DNA of 64,000 nt from Massilia terrae (GTDB lineage Bacteria; Pseudomonadota; Gammaproteobacteria; Burkholderiales; Burkholderiaceae_D), in the NCBI RefSeq assembly GCF_024753145.1, contig NZ_JANUGU010000001.1, forward strand, positions 1,240,001 through 1,304,000, given 5' to 3'. The position numbers were made by a program, and so were the translations under genes. Below, in pieces: positions 34,627 to 43,724 of this stretch (the first letter of the stretch is position 1; each line of letters opens with the position of its first letter). The notes below the pieces were generated by a model. The model saw only the letters and a program-made list of their open reading frames with translations. It was not told the DNA's origin and ran no database searches.

Positions 34627-35965
34627 TCGCAGCCTCCCCTTCCAATGCGATGGCGGCCAGCGGCAGCGTCAGCTTCACCTCGGCCCCGCCTTCGGGACGG
34701 TTGGTGGCCGTGACCGTGCCGCCCAGCGTGCGCGCTACGTTCACCACCAGGAACAGCCCCAGACCTCCGCCGGGCCGCCCCTTGCTCGATTGATAGGGCT
34801 TGCCGAAATGGGCCAGCATCGCCGGCGCGAAACCGGGGCCGGTATCGGTGATCGACAGCACCAGCGTGCCGTTCGCCACGCGCGCCTCCATTCCGACCCA
34901 TTCCGGCGAGGCCTCCAGCGCATTATCGAGCACATTGTCGATCATCTGGCGCAGCGCCGAATCGAACACCACGCGCACGTCGTCGCGGATGTAGTTCTGG
35001 TAGGCGAAGCCGCGCACCGGCCGGCTGCCTTTCCATTCCTCCACCAGCTGGTCGAGGAAGGTGCGGATGGTGGTGCGCGCCGCCGATTCGCCGCGCGTCT
35101 CGCCGGCCGCCAGCAGCACACCGGACACGATCGACTTGCAGCGCTTGAGCTGGGCCTGCATTTCGGTCAGCTCTTCCAGCATCTCGGGATTCTGCTTGAA
35201 CTCCGGCATGCGCTTCCAGTCGCCCAGGATCACCGACAGCGTCGCCAGCGGCGTGCCCAGCTCGTGCGCCGCGCCCGATGCCAGGAGGCCCATGCGGACG
35301 ATGTGTTCCTCTTCGGCCGCACGCTGGCGCAGGTCCGCCAGCTGCGCCGCCTTGGTGCGCAGCGTGTTGCTGATGCGGGAAACGAAGATGACCAGCAGCG
35401 CCGCGTCCAGCACGAAGCAGATCAGCAGGCCCTGCACGTACAGGCTGCCGATGCCGCGCGCATGGTCGAACGGCAGTGCCAGCGGCTTCGCGAACACGGC
35501 CAGCCCGGCAAGGCAGGCCAGCGTGATGCCGACGATGGTCCAGGTCGACCAAGCCTCCAGCAGCACGGCCGAAATAATCACCTGCAGCAGGTACAGGAAG
35601 GCGAAGGGATTGGTGGTGCCGCCTGACAGGTAGAGCTGGAGCGTGAACATGGTCACGTCCACCAGCAGCGCCGCGAACAGTTCGCGGTTGGTGACGGGAC
35701 GGTGTTCGTGCCAGCGCAAGTGGCTGGCGATATTGAAGGCGATCAGGCAGGCCAGCACCTGCAGCATCTGCACCAGCGGCAGGTTGACGTTGAAGATCAG
35801 GATCGCGCCCGCGATAGTGGTCACTTGCCCGACCACGGCGATCCAGCGCAGCTCGATCAGCTGCAGCATATTGGTGTGGCCGGCCGCGTACTCGACATTG
35901 GCGGCCAGCGCCGCCGGCCCGCGGCCCGCCTGGTTGTTGTTCAGTGCTTCACTTTCAGCTGGCAT
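34616..35965 (-). CDS. regB: Redox sensor histidine kinase, RegB/PrrB family
   Basis: The 449-residue kinase has six predicted membrane helices in its first 200 residues. Between helices lies GGTTNPF (115-121), the quinone-binding signature of RegB. The phospho-acceptor is His about 234 in ASGAAHELGTPLATLS, followed by a conserved Cys about 275 in QLKRCKSIV that corresponds to the redox-active cysteine of RegB. The ATPase domain has DNALEASPE, DTGPGF and GGGLGLFL motifs. It should sense ubiquinone redox state and phosphorylate RegA. Its start overlaps the SURF1 gene by 11 bases. Confidence 0.92.
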   Translation of the reverse strand: MPAESEALNNNQAGRGPAALAANVEYAAGHTNMLQLIELRWIAVVGQVTTIAGAILIFNVNLPLVQMLQVLACLIAFNIASHLRWHEHRPVTNRELFAALLVDVTMFTLQLYLSGGTTNPFAFLYLLQVIISAVLLEAWSTWTIVGITLACLAGLAVFAKPLALPFDHARGIGSLYVQGLLICFVLDAALLVIFVSRISNTLRTKAAQLADLRQRAAEEEHIVRMGLLASGAAHELGTPLATLSVILGDWKRMPEFKQNPEMLEELTEMQAQLKRCKSIVSGVLLAAGETRGESAARTTIRTFLDQLVEEWKGSRPVRGFAYQNYIRDDVRVVFDSALRQMIDNVLDNALEASPEWVGMEARVANGTLVLSITDTGPGFAPAMLAHFGKPYQSSKGRPGGGLGLFLVVNVARTLGGTVTATNRPEGGAEVKLTLPLAAIALEGEAANVR

Positions 35966-36740
35966 CTTCCTGTTCCCGGTTCGCGCCGCCGCGGGCCGCC
36001 CACCACCATGCGCCGATGACCATCAGGGCCAGCGCATACCAGGTGAAGGCATAAACCAGGTGATTGTTATGGAAGGTGATCACGGTCAGGCCGCCCACCG
36101 GATGGTCCGGGGCGTCCGCCGGATCCTGGTCTTTGGCCGCGTCGACGAAGTATGGTGCAACATTATAAAGCCCCCGCGTCTTGGCGATGGCCGCGACGTC
36201 GCGCGAATACCAGCGGTTGTGCGCAGGATCGTTCTCGCGCAGGAAGCCGCCATGCGGTTCCGGCACCCGCAACAAGCCCACCACATCATAACGGGAAGCC
36301 GGGGCCGGTGTGCAAACCGCAGCCTCCGCACGGCGTCCGGGATACTTGTCGAGCAAGCCGTCCGCCAGCCCCACGAAGCCACGATTGACCAGCACGATGC
36401 TGCCGTCGGCCATGCACATCGGCGTGATGAGCCAATAGCCGCTGCCCAGGTCCGACACGGCCTGCACCGGCGTGGTGAACTGATAGAGGAAGAAACCAGA
36501 CAACTTCACGCGGCGATATTCATCCGTCGCCGCAGAAAGTTGGCCCCAGCGCGCCGGAGGGGGTGGCGCGGCCGGGGCCGAGTGCACGCGTGACTCTACG
36601 CGCTCGATGAGGGCCAGTTTCCACTGCAGGCGTTGCACCTGCCAGGTTCCTAGCCCTGCAAACAACACGATCAGCAGCGCCGCGAGAATGCGCAGGGCCC
36701 AGGGCCCGATGCGGCGCGGCCGATCGCTGGAAGCCATCAT
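35955..36740 (-). CDS. SURF1-family oxidase assembly protein
   Basis: The 261-residue protein has a transmembrane segment near each end (about 15-35 and about 225-245) around a periplasmic domain containing GTWQVQRLQWK near the start and VNRGFV in the middle, both SURF1 hallmarks. SURF1 proteins help insert haem into haem-copper oxidases. Here the neighbour is a bo3-type quinol oxidase rather than an aa3 cytochrome oxidase. ATG at 36740 overlaps the cyoD stop as ATGA. It may be fully dedicated to this oxidase. Confidence 0.88.
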   Translation of the reverse strand: MMASSDRPRRIGPWALRILAALLIVLFAGLGTWQVQRLQWKLALIERVESRVHSAPAAPPPPARWGQLSAATDEYRRVKLSGFFLYQFTTPVQAVSDLGSGYWLITPMCMADGSIVLVNRGFVGLADGLLDKYPGRRAEAAVCTPAPASRYDVVGLLRVPEPHGGFLRENDPAHNRWYSRDVAAIAKTRGLYNVAPYFVDAAKDQDPADAPDHPVGGLTVITFHNNHLVYAFTWYALALMVIGAWWWAARGGANREQEDAS

Positions 36741-37120
36741 GGCATGTTCTGCATGGCGTGGCTCGCGTCCATCGCCGGCATCATGTTGGCATTCATGTGA
36801 TACATCACCCAAAGCGAGCCCGAGAGCACGATGAACAGCAGGATCACGGTCAGGATCAGCGCCATCATGTTCCAGCCGCCTTCGGACTTGCCGTTCAGGT
36901 GCAGGAAGTAAATCATGTGGACGATCACCTGCACGGCGGCAAAGCCGAGGATGACGACCTTGGTGGTGGTGGCCGGCAGCACGTGGCCCATCACCAGCCA
37001 GAACGGGATCGCGGTCAGGATCACCGACAGGATGAAGCCGATCGTGTAGTCCTTCACGCTGCCGTGGGCAACGATTTCGTCGTGGCCGTGGTGGCCGTGG
37101 TCGTGGTGGTGGTCGCTCAT
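36737..37120 (-). CDS. cyoD: Cytochrome o ubiquinol oxidase subunit IV
   Basis: This 127-residue protein has a His-rich N-terminus (HHHDHGHHGHD) and three membrane helices, with the CyoD motif QVIVHMIYFLHL in the middle. Its C-terminal tail is Met-rich. The ATG overlaps the cyoC stop (ATGA), and its stop overlaps the SURF1 start in the same way. The His- and Met-rich ends could bind copper, but that is only suggested by composition. Confidence 0.92.
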   Translation of the reverse strand: MSDHHHDHGHHGHDEIVAHGSVKDYTIGFILSVILTAIPFWLVMGHVLPATTTKVVILGFAAVQVIVHMIYFLHLNGKSEGGWNMMALILTVILLFIVLSGSLWVMYHMNANMMPAMDASHAMQNMP

Positions 37121-37752
37121 GGCAGCACTCCCATCAGGTAAACAAAGGTGAACACGCCGATCCAGACGACGTCCAGGAAGTGCCAGAACAGCGACAGGCA
37201 CGACAGGCGGCGGAAGTTTTCCGGGGTGATGCCGTGTTTGCCCAGCTGCACCAGCAGGGTCACCAGCCACACGATGCCGAAGGTCACGTGCAGGCCGTGG
37301 GTGCCGACCAGCGAGAAGAACGCGGTCAGGAAGCCCGAACGCGACGGGCCATAGCCTTCGTGGATCAGCTGCGCGAACTCGGTCAGCTCCAGGCCCAGGA
37401 AGCACAGGCCGAAGATGCCGGTGATCACCAGCCACATCTGGGTGGCCTTCACGTTGCGCTTGGCCGCGGCCAGCATCGCGAAGCCGTAGGTGATCGACGA
37501 CACCAGCAGGAAGGCCGTGTTCAGCGCCACGGTCGACAGTTCGAACAGCTCGGCGCCGCTCTTGCCGCCGGCGTAGTTGCGGCCCAGCACAGCATAGGTC
37601 GCGAACAGGCAGGCGAAGATCAGGCAGTCGCTCATCAGGTAGATCCAGAAGCCCAGCATGGTGCCGTTCTCCGGATGGTGCTCGCGCACGAAGTAGCGCG
37701 AGCTGTTGTCGGCGGCCGCTACGCCGCCAGCGTTGACGTTAATCTCAGACAT
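37117..37752 (-). CDS. cyoC: Cytochrome o ubiquinol oxidase subunit III
   Basis: The 211-residue protein has five membrane helices and the subunit III pattern: [18 protein letters not shown] near the start, [14 protein letters not shown], and [13 protein letters not shown] at the end. It stabilises the oxidase core. The start at 37752 lies within the last codons of cyoB, an 8-base overlap, and the end overlaps cyoD. Confidence 0.93.
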   Translation of the reverse strand: MSEINVNAGGVAAADNSSRYFVREHHPENGTMLGFWIYLMSDCLIFACLFATYAVLGRNYAGGKSGAELFELSTVALNTAFLLVSSITYGFAMLAAAKRNVKATQMWLVITGIFGLCFLGLELTEFAQLIHEGYGPSRSGFLTAFFSLVGTHGLHVTFGIVWLVTLLVQLGKHGITPENFRRLSCLSLFWHFLDVVWIGVFTFVYLMGVLP

Positions 37753-39745
37753 GGCTTTCCAGCAGTGCGGTGCGAGCTTCTTCCGTGCGGACGACTTGGT
37801 CGGCAGGGATGTAGTAATCGCGTTTGTAATCGAAGGTGTGGAAGATGGTGGCGCCGAGCATCGCGACGAAGGCAATGCCCAGCAGCAGCCACATATGCCA
37901 GATGATGGCGAAACCGACCACGAACGCCAGGGCTGCGATGCCGAAGCCGGCCCAGGTGTTCTTGGGCATGTGGATCGCCACGAATTCCTTCAGCGGACGG
38001 GCATAGCCGTTCTTCTTCATGTCGGCCCAGGTGTCGTTGTCATGGACCATCGGGGTGAACGCGAAGTTGTAGTCCGGCGGCGGCGACGAAGTCGACCACT
38101 CCAGGGTGCGGCCATCCCACGGGTCGCCGGTGACGTCGCGCAGTTGCTTGCGGTTCAGGACCGACACCAGGATCTGCATCAGCAGGCAGCCAATACCGGC
38201 GGCGATCATCAGGGTGCCGACGAAGGAGATCTGGAACAGCCACTGGTCGGCGGTGTTTTCGAAGTGCGAGGTACGGCGGGTGTAGCCCATGAAGCCGAGG
38301 ATGTACGGCGGGGTGAAGGCGACCCAGAAGCCGACCGTCCACAGCCAGAACGAGGCCAGGCCCCACTTGCGGTCCAGCTTGAAGCCGAACATCTTCGGCC
38401 ACCAGAAGTTGACGCCCGCGAACAGGCCGAACAGCACGCCACCGATGATCACGTTGTGGAAGTGGGCGATCAGGAACAGCGAGTTGTGCAGCACGAAGTC
38501 GGCCGACGGCACCGCCAGCATGACGCCCGTCAGGCCGCCGATGATGAAGGTCAGCATGAAGGCGACGGTCCACATCATCGGCAGTTCATAGCGGATGCGG
38601 CCGTGGTACATGGTGAACAGCCAGTTGAAGATCTTGGCGCCGGTCGGGATCGAGATGATCATCGTCGAGATGCCGAAGAAGGAGTTGACCGAGGCGCCCG
38701 AGCCCATGGTGAAGAAGTGGTGCAGCCACACCAGGTAGGACAGGATCATGATCACGACGGTCGCATACACCATCGAGGTGTAGCCGAACAGGCGCTTGCC
38801 GCAGAAGGTCGACACGACTTCCGAGAAGATGCCGAAGGCCGGCAGCACCAGGATGTAGACCTCGGGGTGGCCCCAGATCCAGATCAGGTTCACGTACATC
38901 ATCGCGTTGCCGCCCAGCTCGCTGGTGAAGAAGTGCGTGTCCAGCAGGCGGTCCAGGCCCAGCATCGCCAGCACGGCGGTCAGCACCGGGAAGGCCATGA
39001 TGATCAGGATGTTGGTGCACAGCGCGGTCCAGGTGAACACCGGCATCTTCATCAGGTCCATGCCCGGGGCGCGCATCTTGATGATGGTGACCACCAGGTT
39101 GACGCCTGAGAGCAATGTTCCGACACCCGCGATCTGCAGGGACCAGATGTAGTAGTCGACGCCGACGTCAGGCGAGGCCAGGATGCCGGACAGCGGCGGA
39201 TAGGCCAGCCAGCCGGTGCGGGCGAATTCGCCCACGAACAGCGAGGCCATCACGGTGATCGCGCCGAACGCGGTCATCCAGAACGAGAAGTTGTTCAGGA
39301 ACGGGAAGGCAACGTCGCGCGCGCCGATCTGCAGCGGCACCACGTAGTTCATGAAACCGGTGATCAGCGGCATCGCCACGAAGAAGATCATGATCACGCC
39401 GTGGGCGGTGAACACCTGGTCGTAGTGGTGCGGCGGCAGGAAGCCGTGGTTGGCGCCGAACGAGATCGCCTGCTGGGCGCGCATCATCAGGGCGTCGGCG
39501 AAGCCGCGCAGGAACATCACGAGGCCCAGCACCATGTACATGATGCCGATCTTCTTGTGGTCGATCGAGGTGATCCAGTCACGCCACAGCGGGCCCCACA
39601 GTTTGAATTTGGTCAGGGCGGCGAGAACGGCCACGCCACCGAGGAGCACCATGATAAAGGTGCCCAGCAGGATCGGCTCGTGATAGGGAATCGCTTCCCA
39701 GCTCAGCCGACCGAAAATCAGCTTGGTCAAGTCAAAGTCTTGCAT
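37745..39745 (-). CDS. cyoB: Cytochrome o ubiquinol oxidase subunit I
   Basis: The 666-residue catalytic subunit holds low-spin haem b, haem o3 and CuB. Visible ligands include the low-spin haem His in FTAHGVIM, the cross-linked His-Tyr pair in WGHPEVY (about 288-294), the CuB histidine pair in LHHFFT (about 340) and IAHFHNV (about 425-431). About 15 membrane helices are present. The extended N- and C-terminal helices are typical of CyoB compared with aa3 subunit I. It lies two bases after cyoA. Confidence 0.95.
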   Translation of the reverse strand: MQDFDLTKLIFGRLSWEAIPYHEPILLGTFIMVLLGGVAVLAALTKFKLWGPLWRDWITSIDHKKIGIMYMVLGLVMFLRGFADALMMRAQQAISFGANHGFLPPHHYDQVFTAHGVIMIFFVAMPLITGFMNYVVPLQIGARDVAFPFLNNFSFWMTAFGAITVMASLFVGEFARTGWLAYPPLSGILASPDVGVDYYIWSLQIAGVGTLLSGVNLVVTIIKMRAPGMDLMKMPVFTWTALCTNILIIMAFPVLTAVLAMLGLDRLLDTHFFTSELGGNAMMYVNLIWIWGHPEVYILVLPAFGIFSEVVSTFCGKRLFGYTSMVYATVVIMILSYLVWLHHFFTMGSGASVNSFFGISTMIISIPTGAKIFNWLFTMYHGRIRYELPMMWTVAFMLTFIIGGLTGVMLAVPSADFVLHNSLFLIAHFHNVIIGGVLFGLFAGVNFWWPKMFGFKLDRKWGLASFWLWTVGFWVAFTPPYILGFMGYTRRTSHFENTADQWLFQISFVGTLMIAAGIGCLLMQILVSVLNRKQLRDVTGDPWDGRTLEWSTSSPPPDYNFAFTPMVHDNDTWADMKKNGYARPLKEFVAIHMPKNTWAGFGIAALAFVVGFAIIWHMWLLLGIAFVAMLGATIFHTFDYKRDYYIPADQVVRTEEARTALLESHV

Positions 39746-39747
39746 GG

Positions 39748-40752
39748 TTACTTCTTCGCAGTTTGGGTGGTCGGGGTGCAGATCTCGGCCTGCGCAACCT
39801 TGCGCTCGCCTTCCTTCACCTCGTGCGAGCCCATCTCGGAGGCCCGCTTGGCGTCTTCGTACATCTGCTTGTTGGCGCAGATCGAGCCCGGCTCGACGCA
39901 GCGGTTCAGCACTGCGTTGTACAGGCCGTCCTCGACGGCCGCGTACTGGTGCACCGGCTCCTTGACGCTGGGCTTGGCCAGCTGCAGGTAGTCGGCGCGG
40001 CCGAGGGCGCCGCCGGCGCTCTTGGTTGCCGCCACCCACTTATCGAAATCGGCCTGCTGCACGCCGCGGTAGCTGAAGTGCATGTCCGAGAAACCGGCGC
40101 CGCTGTAGTTCGACGACAGGCCTTCGCTGACGATCGGCTTGTTCTGGACCGCGTTCAGTTCCGTCTCCATGCCCGGCATCGCGTAGATCATGCCCGCCAG
40201 TTGCGGCACGTAGAACGCGTTCATGACGGTGGTCGCGGTGATCTTGAAGCGCACCGGCACATTGGTCGGCAGCACCAGTTCATTGACCGTCGCGATGCCC
40301 TGTTCCGGATAGATGAACAGCCACTTCCAGTCCATCGCCACCACCTGCACCGTCAGCGGCTTGGCCGAAGCGGAAATCGGGGTCTTCTCGTCGATGCGGT
40401 CGAGCGGACGGTAAGGATCGAGCTTGTGGGTGCTGATCCAGGTCACCAGGCCAAGGGCGATGATGATCAGGAGCGGTGCGCCCCAGATGACCAGCTCGAG
40501 CTTGGTCGAGTGGTCCCAGTCGGGCTCGTACTTGGCTTCAGTATTGCTTTTCCTGTACTTCCATGCGAACAGGACAATCAGGAACATCACGGGAACGATA
40601 ATCAACAGCATCAGCGCGACCGAGATACTGATCAGGTCTGCCTGCTGTTTGGCAATGTCTCCGGACGGGCTCATCACCACCGTATTGCAACCCGCGAGGG
40701 CAGCAAGCAGAGGGGTCAGAACCAGCCCGCGACGGACGGTCAAAGGAATCAT
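39748..40752 (-). CDS. cyoA: Cytochrome o ubiquinol oxidase subunit II
   Basis: The 334-residue lipoprotein (lipobox LAALAGC, Cys22) has two membrane helices and a periplasmic cupredoxin-like domain that lacks a CuA site, as expected for a quinol oxidase. [18 protein letters not shown] is the family signature. It is the first gene of the operon. ATG at 40752 gives a proper signal peptide; no strong ribosome-binding site precedes it. The 155-bp region to the divergent MFS gene (40753-40907) must hold the operon promoter, but I saw no clear RegA or FNR site. Confidence 0.93.
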   Translation of the reverse strand: MIPLTVRRGLVLTPLLAALAGCNTVVMSPSGDIAKQQADLISISVALMLLIIVPVMFLIVLFAWKYRKSNTEAKYEPDWDHSTKLELVIWGAPLLIIIALGLVTWISTHKLDPYRPLDRIDEKTPISASAKPLTVQVVAMDWKWLFIYPEQGIATVNELVLPTNVPVRFKITATTVMNAFYVPQLAGMIYAMPGMETELNAVQNKPIVSEGLSSNYSGAGFSDMHFSYRGVQQADFDKWVAATKSAGGALGRADYLQLAKPSVKEPVHQYAAVEDGLYNAVLNRCVEPGSICANKQMYEDAKRASEMGSHEVKEGERKVAQAEICTPTTQTAKK

Positions 40753-40907
40753 GCTTGTATAGGACGTTACATGGGATTGAGAACATGCTACTGTACTGCT
40801 AACAGCCAGGGCTGCACATTGGACGTTTTGTCCCACCCTTTGTCACAAGGCATTACTTTCAGGCGCAGCAGGGCTGTACTACAAGTAACAATATGGAGAC
40901 GAAGATT

Positions 40908-42254
40908 ATGCAAAGCACGACCTCGAACGGCGGTGTTGCAGGTGCCGCTCCCATTACCCACCCTACCAGCGGCGCGCGCAATATCAATGCACGCGACGGC
41001 GGGATCCACCCGGGCGAGATCGCCATCGGCGTGGTGATCGGCAGGGCTTCCGAGTATTTCGACTTCTTCGTCTACGCCATCGCTTCAGCGCTCGTGTTTC
41101 CGTCGGTGTATTTCCCGTTCGCAGACCGGCTGGAGGGCACGCTGTACGCCTTCACCATCTTTGCACTTGCCTTTATTGCAAGACCCATCGGCACCATCAT
41201 CTTCATGAAGCTGCAGCAGTTGTACAGCCGGGAGATCAAGCTGACCCTCGCCCTGTTCCTGATGGGCACCGCCACCGCCGGGATTGCCTTCCTGCCCACC
41301 TACGCCAGCCTCGGCACCACGTCCATCGTCCTGCTGGCCCTGCTGCGCATCGGCCAGGGCGTGGCGCAAGGCGGGTCCTGGGACGGCCTGCCTTCCTTGC
41401 TGGCACTGAACGCGCCGGCAAATAAACGGGGATGGTACGCGATGCTCGGCCAGCTTGGCGCACCGGTGGGATTCCTGATCGCCGCCGGTCTGTTCTCCTA
41501 CATGCTCAACGCGTTGTCCTCCGACGACTTCCTCGTCTGGGGCTGGCGCTACCCGTTCTACGTGGCGTTCGCGATCAACGTGGTGGCGCTGTTTGCACGC
41601 CTGCGCCTGGTCTCGACCCACGAGTACACCCACCTGCTCGACGCCCACGAACTCGATCCGGCCCCGGTCGGCGAACTGGTGCGCGAACAAGGCAGCAATG
41701 TCGTGATCGGCGCCCTGGCCGCGCTGGCCAGCTATGCCCTGTTCCACCTGGTCACGGTGTTCCCGCTGTCCTGGATCCAGCTGTACGACACCCGTCCGGC
41801 GTCCGACTTCCTGCACCTGCAGATGTGGGGTGCGGGCGTGGCGGCGGTCGGCATCCTGGTCTCGGGCCTCATCGCCGACAAGGTCGGGCGCCGCACCACG
41901 CTGGGTTCGCTGGCGGCGCTGATCGCGGTGTTCTCGGCCTTCGTGCCCACGCTCATCGACGGCGGCGAGACCGGGCAGAACATCTTCATCCTGGTGGGCT
42001 TTGGCCTGCTCGGCCTGTCCTACGGCCAGGCTGCCGGTGCGGTGACCGCCAACTTCCAGGCCAAGTACCGCTACACCGGCGCGGCCCTGACCTCGGACCT
42101 GGCCTGGCTGGTCGGCGCGGCGTTCGCCCCGGTGGTGGCGCTGGGCCTGTCGGCCAACTTCGGCCTCGGCTACGTCAGCCTCTACCTGCTGTCCGGCGCC
42201 GTCGGCTCGCTGGCGGCCCTGAGCCTGAACCGGGCGCTGGAGATCCGCGACTAG
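40908..42254 (+). CDS. MFS transporter, MHS type, divergent from cyoA
   Basis: This 448-residue transporter has twelve membrane segments with MHS-like motifs: SEYFDFFVYAIASALVFPSV in helix 1 and RIGQGVAQGGSWDGLPSLLA in helices 4-5. The usual GGEW motif is replaced by GGSWDG, and the first loop lacks the common GDRxGR, reading KLQQLYSREIKL instead; it is a divergent subfamily. The start at 40908 is chosen because GGAGACGAAG precedes it; ATG at 40893 would add five residues. Substrate unknown. It ends at a strong hairpin (42.28 kb). Confidence 0.83.
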   Translation: MQSTTSNGGVAGAAPITHPTSGARNINARDGGIHPGEIAIGVVIGRASEYFDFFVYAIASALVFPSVYFPFADRLEGTLYAFTIFALAFIARPIGTIIFMKLQQLYSREIKLTLALFLMGTATAGIAFLPTYASLGTTSIVLLALLRIGQGVAQGGSWDGLPSLLALNAPANKRGWYAMLGQLGAPVGFLIAAGLFSYMLNALSSDDFLVWGWRYPFYVAFAINVVALFARLRLVSTHEYTHLLDAHELDPAPVGELVREQGSNVVIGALAALASYALFHLVTVFPLSWIQLYDTRPASDFLHLQMWGAGVAAVGILVSGLIADKVGRRTTLGSLAALIAVFSAFVPTLIDGGETGQNIFILVGFGLLGLSYGQAAGAVTANFQAKYRYTGAALTSDLAWLVGAAFAPVVALGLSANFGLGYVSLYLLSGAVGSLAALSLNRALEIRD

Positions 42255-42280
42255 CGCAGCACGCAACTCGACACTCACAC

Positions 42281-42316
42281 AGAACGTCGTTCCCGCGCAG
42301 GCGGGAACGACGTTCT
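42281..42316. repeat. REP-like palindrome D, probable terminator
   Basis: AGAACGTCGTTCCCGC (42281-42296), a GCAG loop, and its exact complement (42301-42316) make a perfect 16-bp stem, followed by CCTTTTAA. It sits 26 bases after the MFS stop and shares its core with copies A, C and G. Confidence 0.9.
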
Positions 42317-42408
42317 CCTTTTAACGGTATCAAACAGGACGCGAACGGCGTTTTTCTTGGCGCGGTCTAAGATGGAGTTCCGGCGGATCTAATCAGAGGA
42401 GCCGCACC

Positions 42409-43068
42409 ATGTCCTACACCGAACTCGTCAACATCCCCTCGGGCGCCATGTCCATGGAAGGCATGCTCGGCCTCCCCGACCAGCCGCGCGGCACCGTCCT
42501 GTTCGCCCACGGCAGCGGCAGCAGCCGCCTCAGTCCGCGCAACAACTACGTGGCCAGCGTCCTGCGCACGGCCGGCATCGGCACCCTGCTGCTCGACCTG
42601 CTCACCCCAGACGAAGACCAGCAAGCCGAAAACCGCTTCGACATCGCCCTGCTCACCCGCCGCCTGGCCGACGCCGCCGCCTGGCTGGCCCAGCATCCTG
42701 CAGCGCACGGCCTGCCCCTCGGCCTGTTCGGCGCCAGCACCGGCGCCGCGGCGGCCTTGCAGCTGGCGGCCCAGGCCGATGTCGCCGCCGTCGTCTCCCG
42801 CGGCGGCCGCCCCGACCTCGCCGGCCACGCGGCCCTGCCGCACGTGCGCGCGCCCACCCTGCTGATCGTCGGCGGCGCCGACACCGTCGTCATTGGCCTG
42901 AACCGCAAAGCCCTAGCCGAATTGCAGTGTGAGAAAGAACTGTCGATCATCCCCGGCGCCACCCACCTGTTCGAAGAACCGGGCGCGCTGGACGAGGTGG
43001 CGCGCCAGGCCCGCGACTGGTTCAGCCGGCACCTGGCAAGCCCGCGCAGCGCGCCGACATCCGCATAG
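42409..43068 (+). CDS. Dienelactone-hydrolase-like alpha/beta hydrolase
   Basis: The 219-residue cytoplasmic protein has a full catalytic triad: Ser110 in LFGASTGAAA, Asp158 in VGGADTVV and His186 in GATHLFEE. The FAHGSGSSR segment after strand 3 supplies the oxyanion region. It resembles small DLH-type hydrolases that often sit beside phosphoribosyltransferases in other genomes; none is present here. Substrate unknown. It lies 70 bp ahead of a hemerythrin gene on the same strand. Confidence 0.8.
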   Translation: MSYTELVNIPSGAMSMEGMLGLPDQPRGTVLFAHGSGSSRLSPRNNYVASVLRTAGIGTLLLDLLTPDEDQQAENRFDIALLTRRLADAAAWLAQHPAAHGLPLGLFGASTGAAAALQLAAQADVAAVVSRGGRPDLAGHAALPHVRAPTLLIVGGADTVVIGLNRKALAELQCEKELSIIPGATHLFEEPGALDEVARQARDWFSRHLASPRSAPTSA

Positions 43069-43139
43069 GCCATCGTCCTACTGACCGGGCCGGATCGCTG
43101 CGCTAGCATGAAGCCTCGCGCCAGAACAGGAGACGAGCG

Positions 43140-43724
43140 ATGTTTTCCCTGAGCAAATTAAGCCCAAGCATCACCGACATGATCCGCTTCGACCATTCCC
43201 ACATGATGGTCACCTTCCACCAGTACACGCGCGACAAGCCGCCCAGCGTCAAGAAAGCGCTCGCGGAAACGATCTGCACGGCAGTCGATATCCACGCCAA
43301 GCTGGAGGAAGAGTTGTTCTATCCCGTGATGCGCCAGCTCACCAGCGACGAGCGCGTGATGGCCAAGAGCGAGCCCGAGCACGACGAGATGCGCGCCGTC
43401 ATCGCCTTGCTGCGCCGCACCGATCCGCACAGCCCGGACCACGACCGTTTGGTGCTCGACCTGATGCGACTGGTCATCCACCACGTCGCCGATGAAGAAA
43501 CCGTCCTGCTGCCGCAAGCCGAGCAAATGCTCGACAAGGACACCCTGTCCGACCTCGGCGCCAAGATGACCAAGCGCCGCCTCGAACTGCTGACCCCGGA
43601 AGCGGGCAAGATCGCCAAGGACACGGTGGTCGGTATCGCGGGAAGCACTGCCGCCGTCGCGCTAGGCGTGGCCGGCGCCATCTTCGCGGTGAATAAATTC
43701 CGCAAGTCGTCGGCGCATTCCTAA
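43140..43724 (+). CDS. Hemerythrin (HHE) domain protein with C-terminal membrane anchor
   Basis: The 194-residue protein has a four-helix HHE domain (about 8-140). Candidate iron ligands are His in FDHSHMM, the HAKLEEELFY His/Glu pair, EHDEM and HHVADEE. A hydrophobic segment near 160-182 (VGIAGSTAAVALGVAGAIFAV) ends in a basic tail, which could anchor it to the inner membrane. HHE proteins bind diiron and can sense or carry O2 or nitric oxide. Its stop region overlaps the convergent esterase-like gene by four bases. Confidence 0.85.
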   Translation: MFSLSKLSPSITDMIRFDHSHMMVTFHQYTRDKPPSVKKALAETICTAVDIHAKLEEELFYPVMRQLTSDERVMAKSEPEHDEMRAVIALLRRTDPHSPDHDRLVLDLMRLVIHHVADEETVLLPQAEQMLDKDTLSDLGAKMTKRRLELLTPEAGKIAKDTVVGIAGSTAAVALGVAGAIFAVNKFRKSSAHS

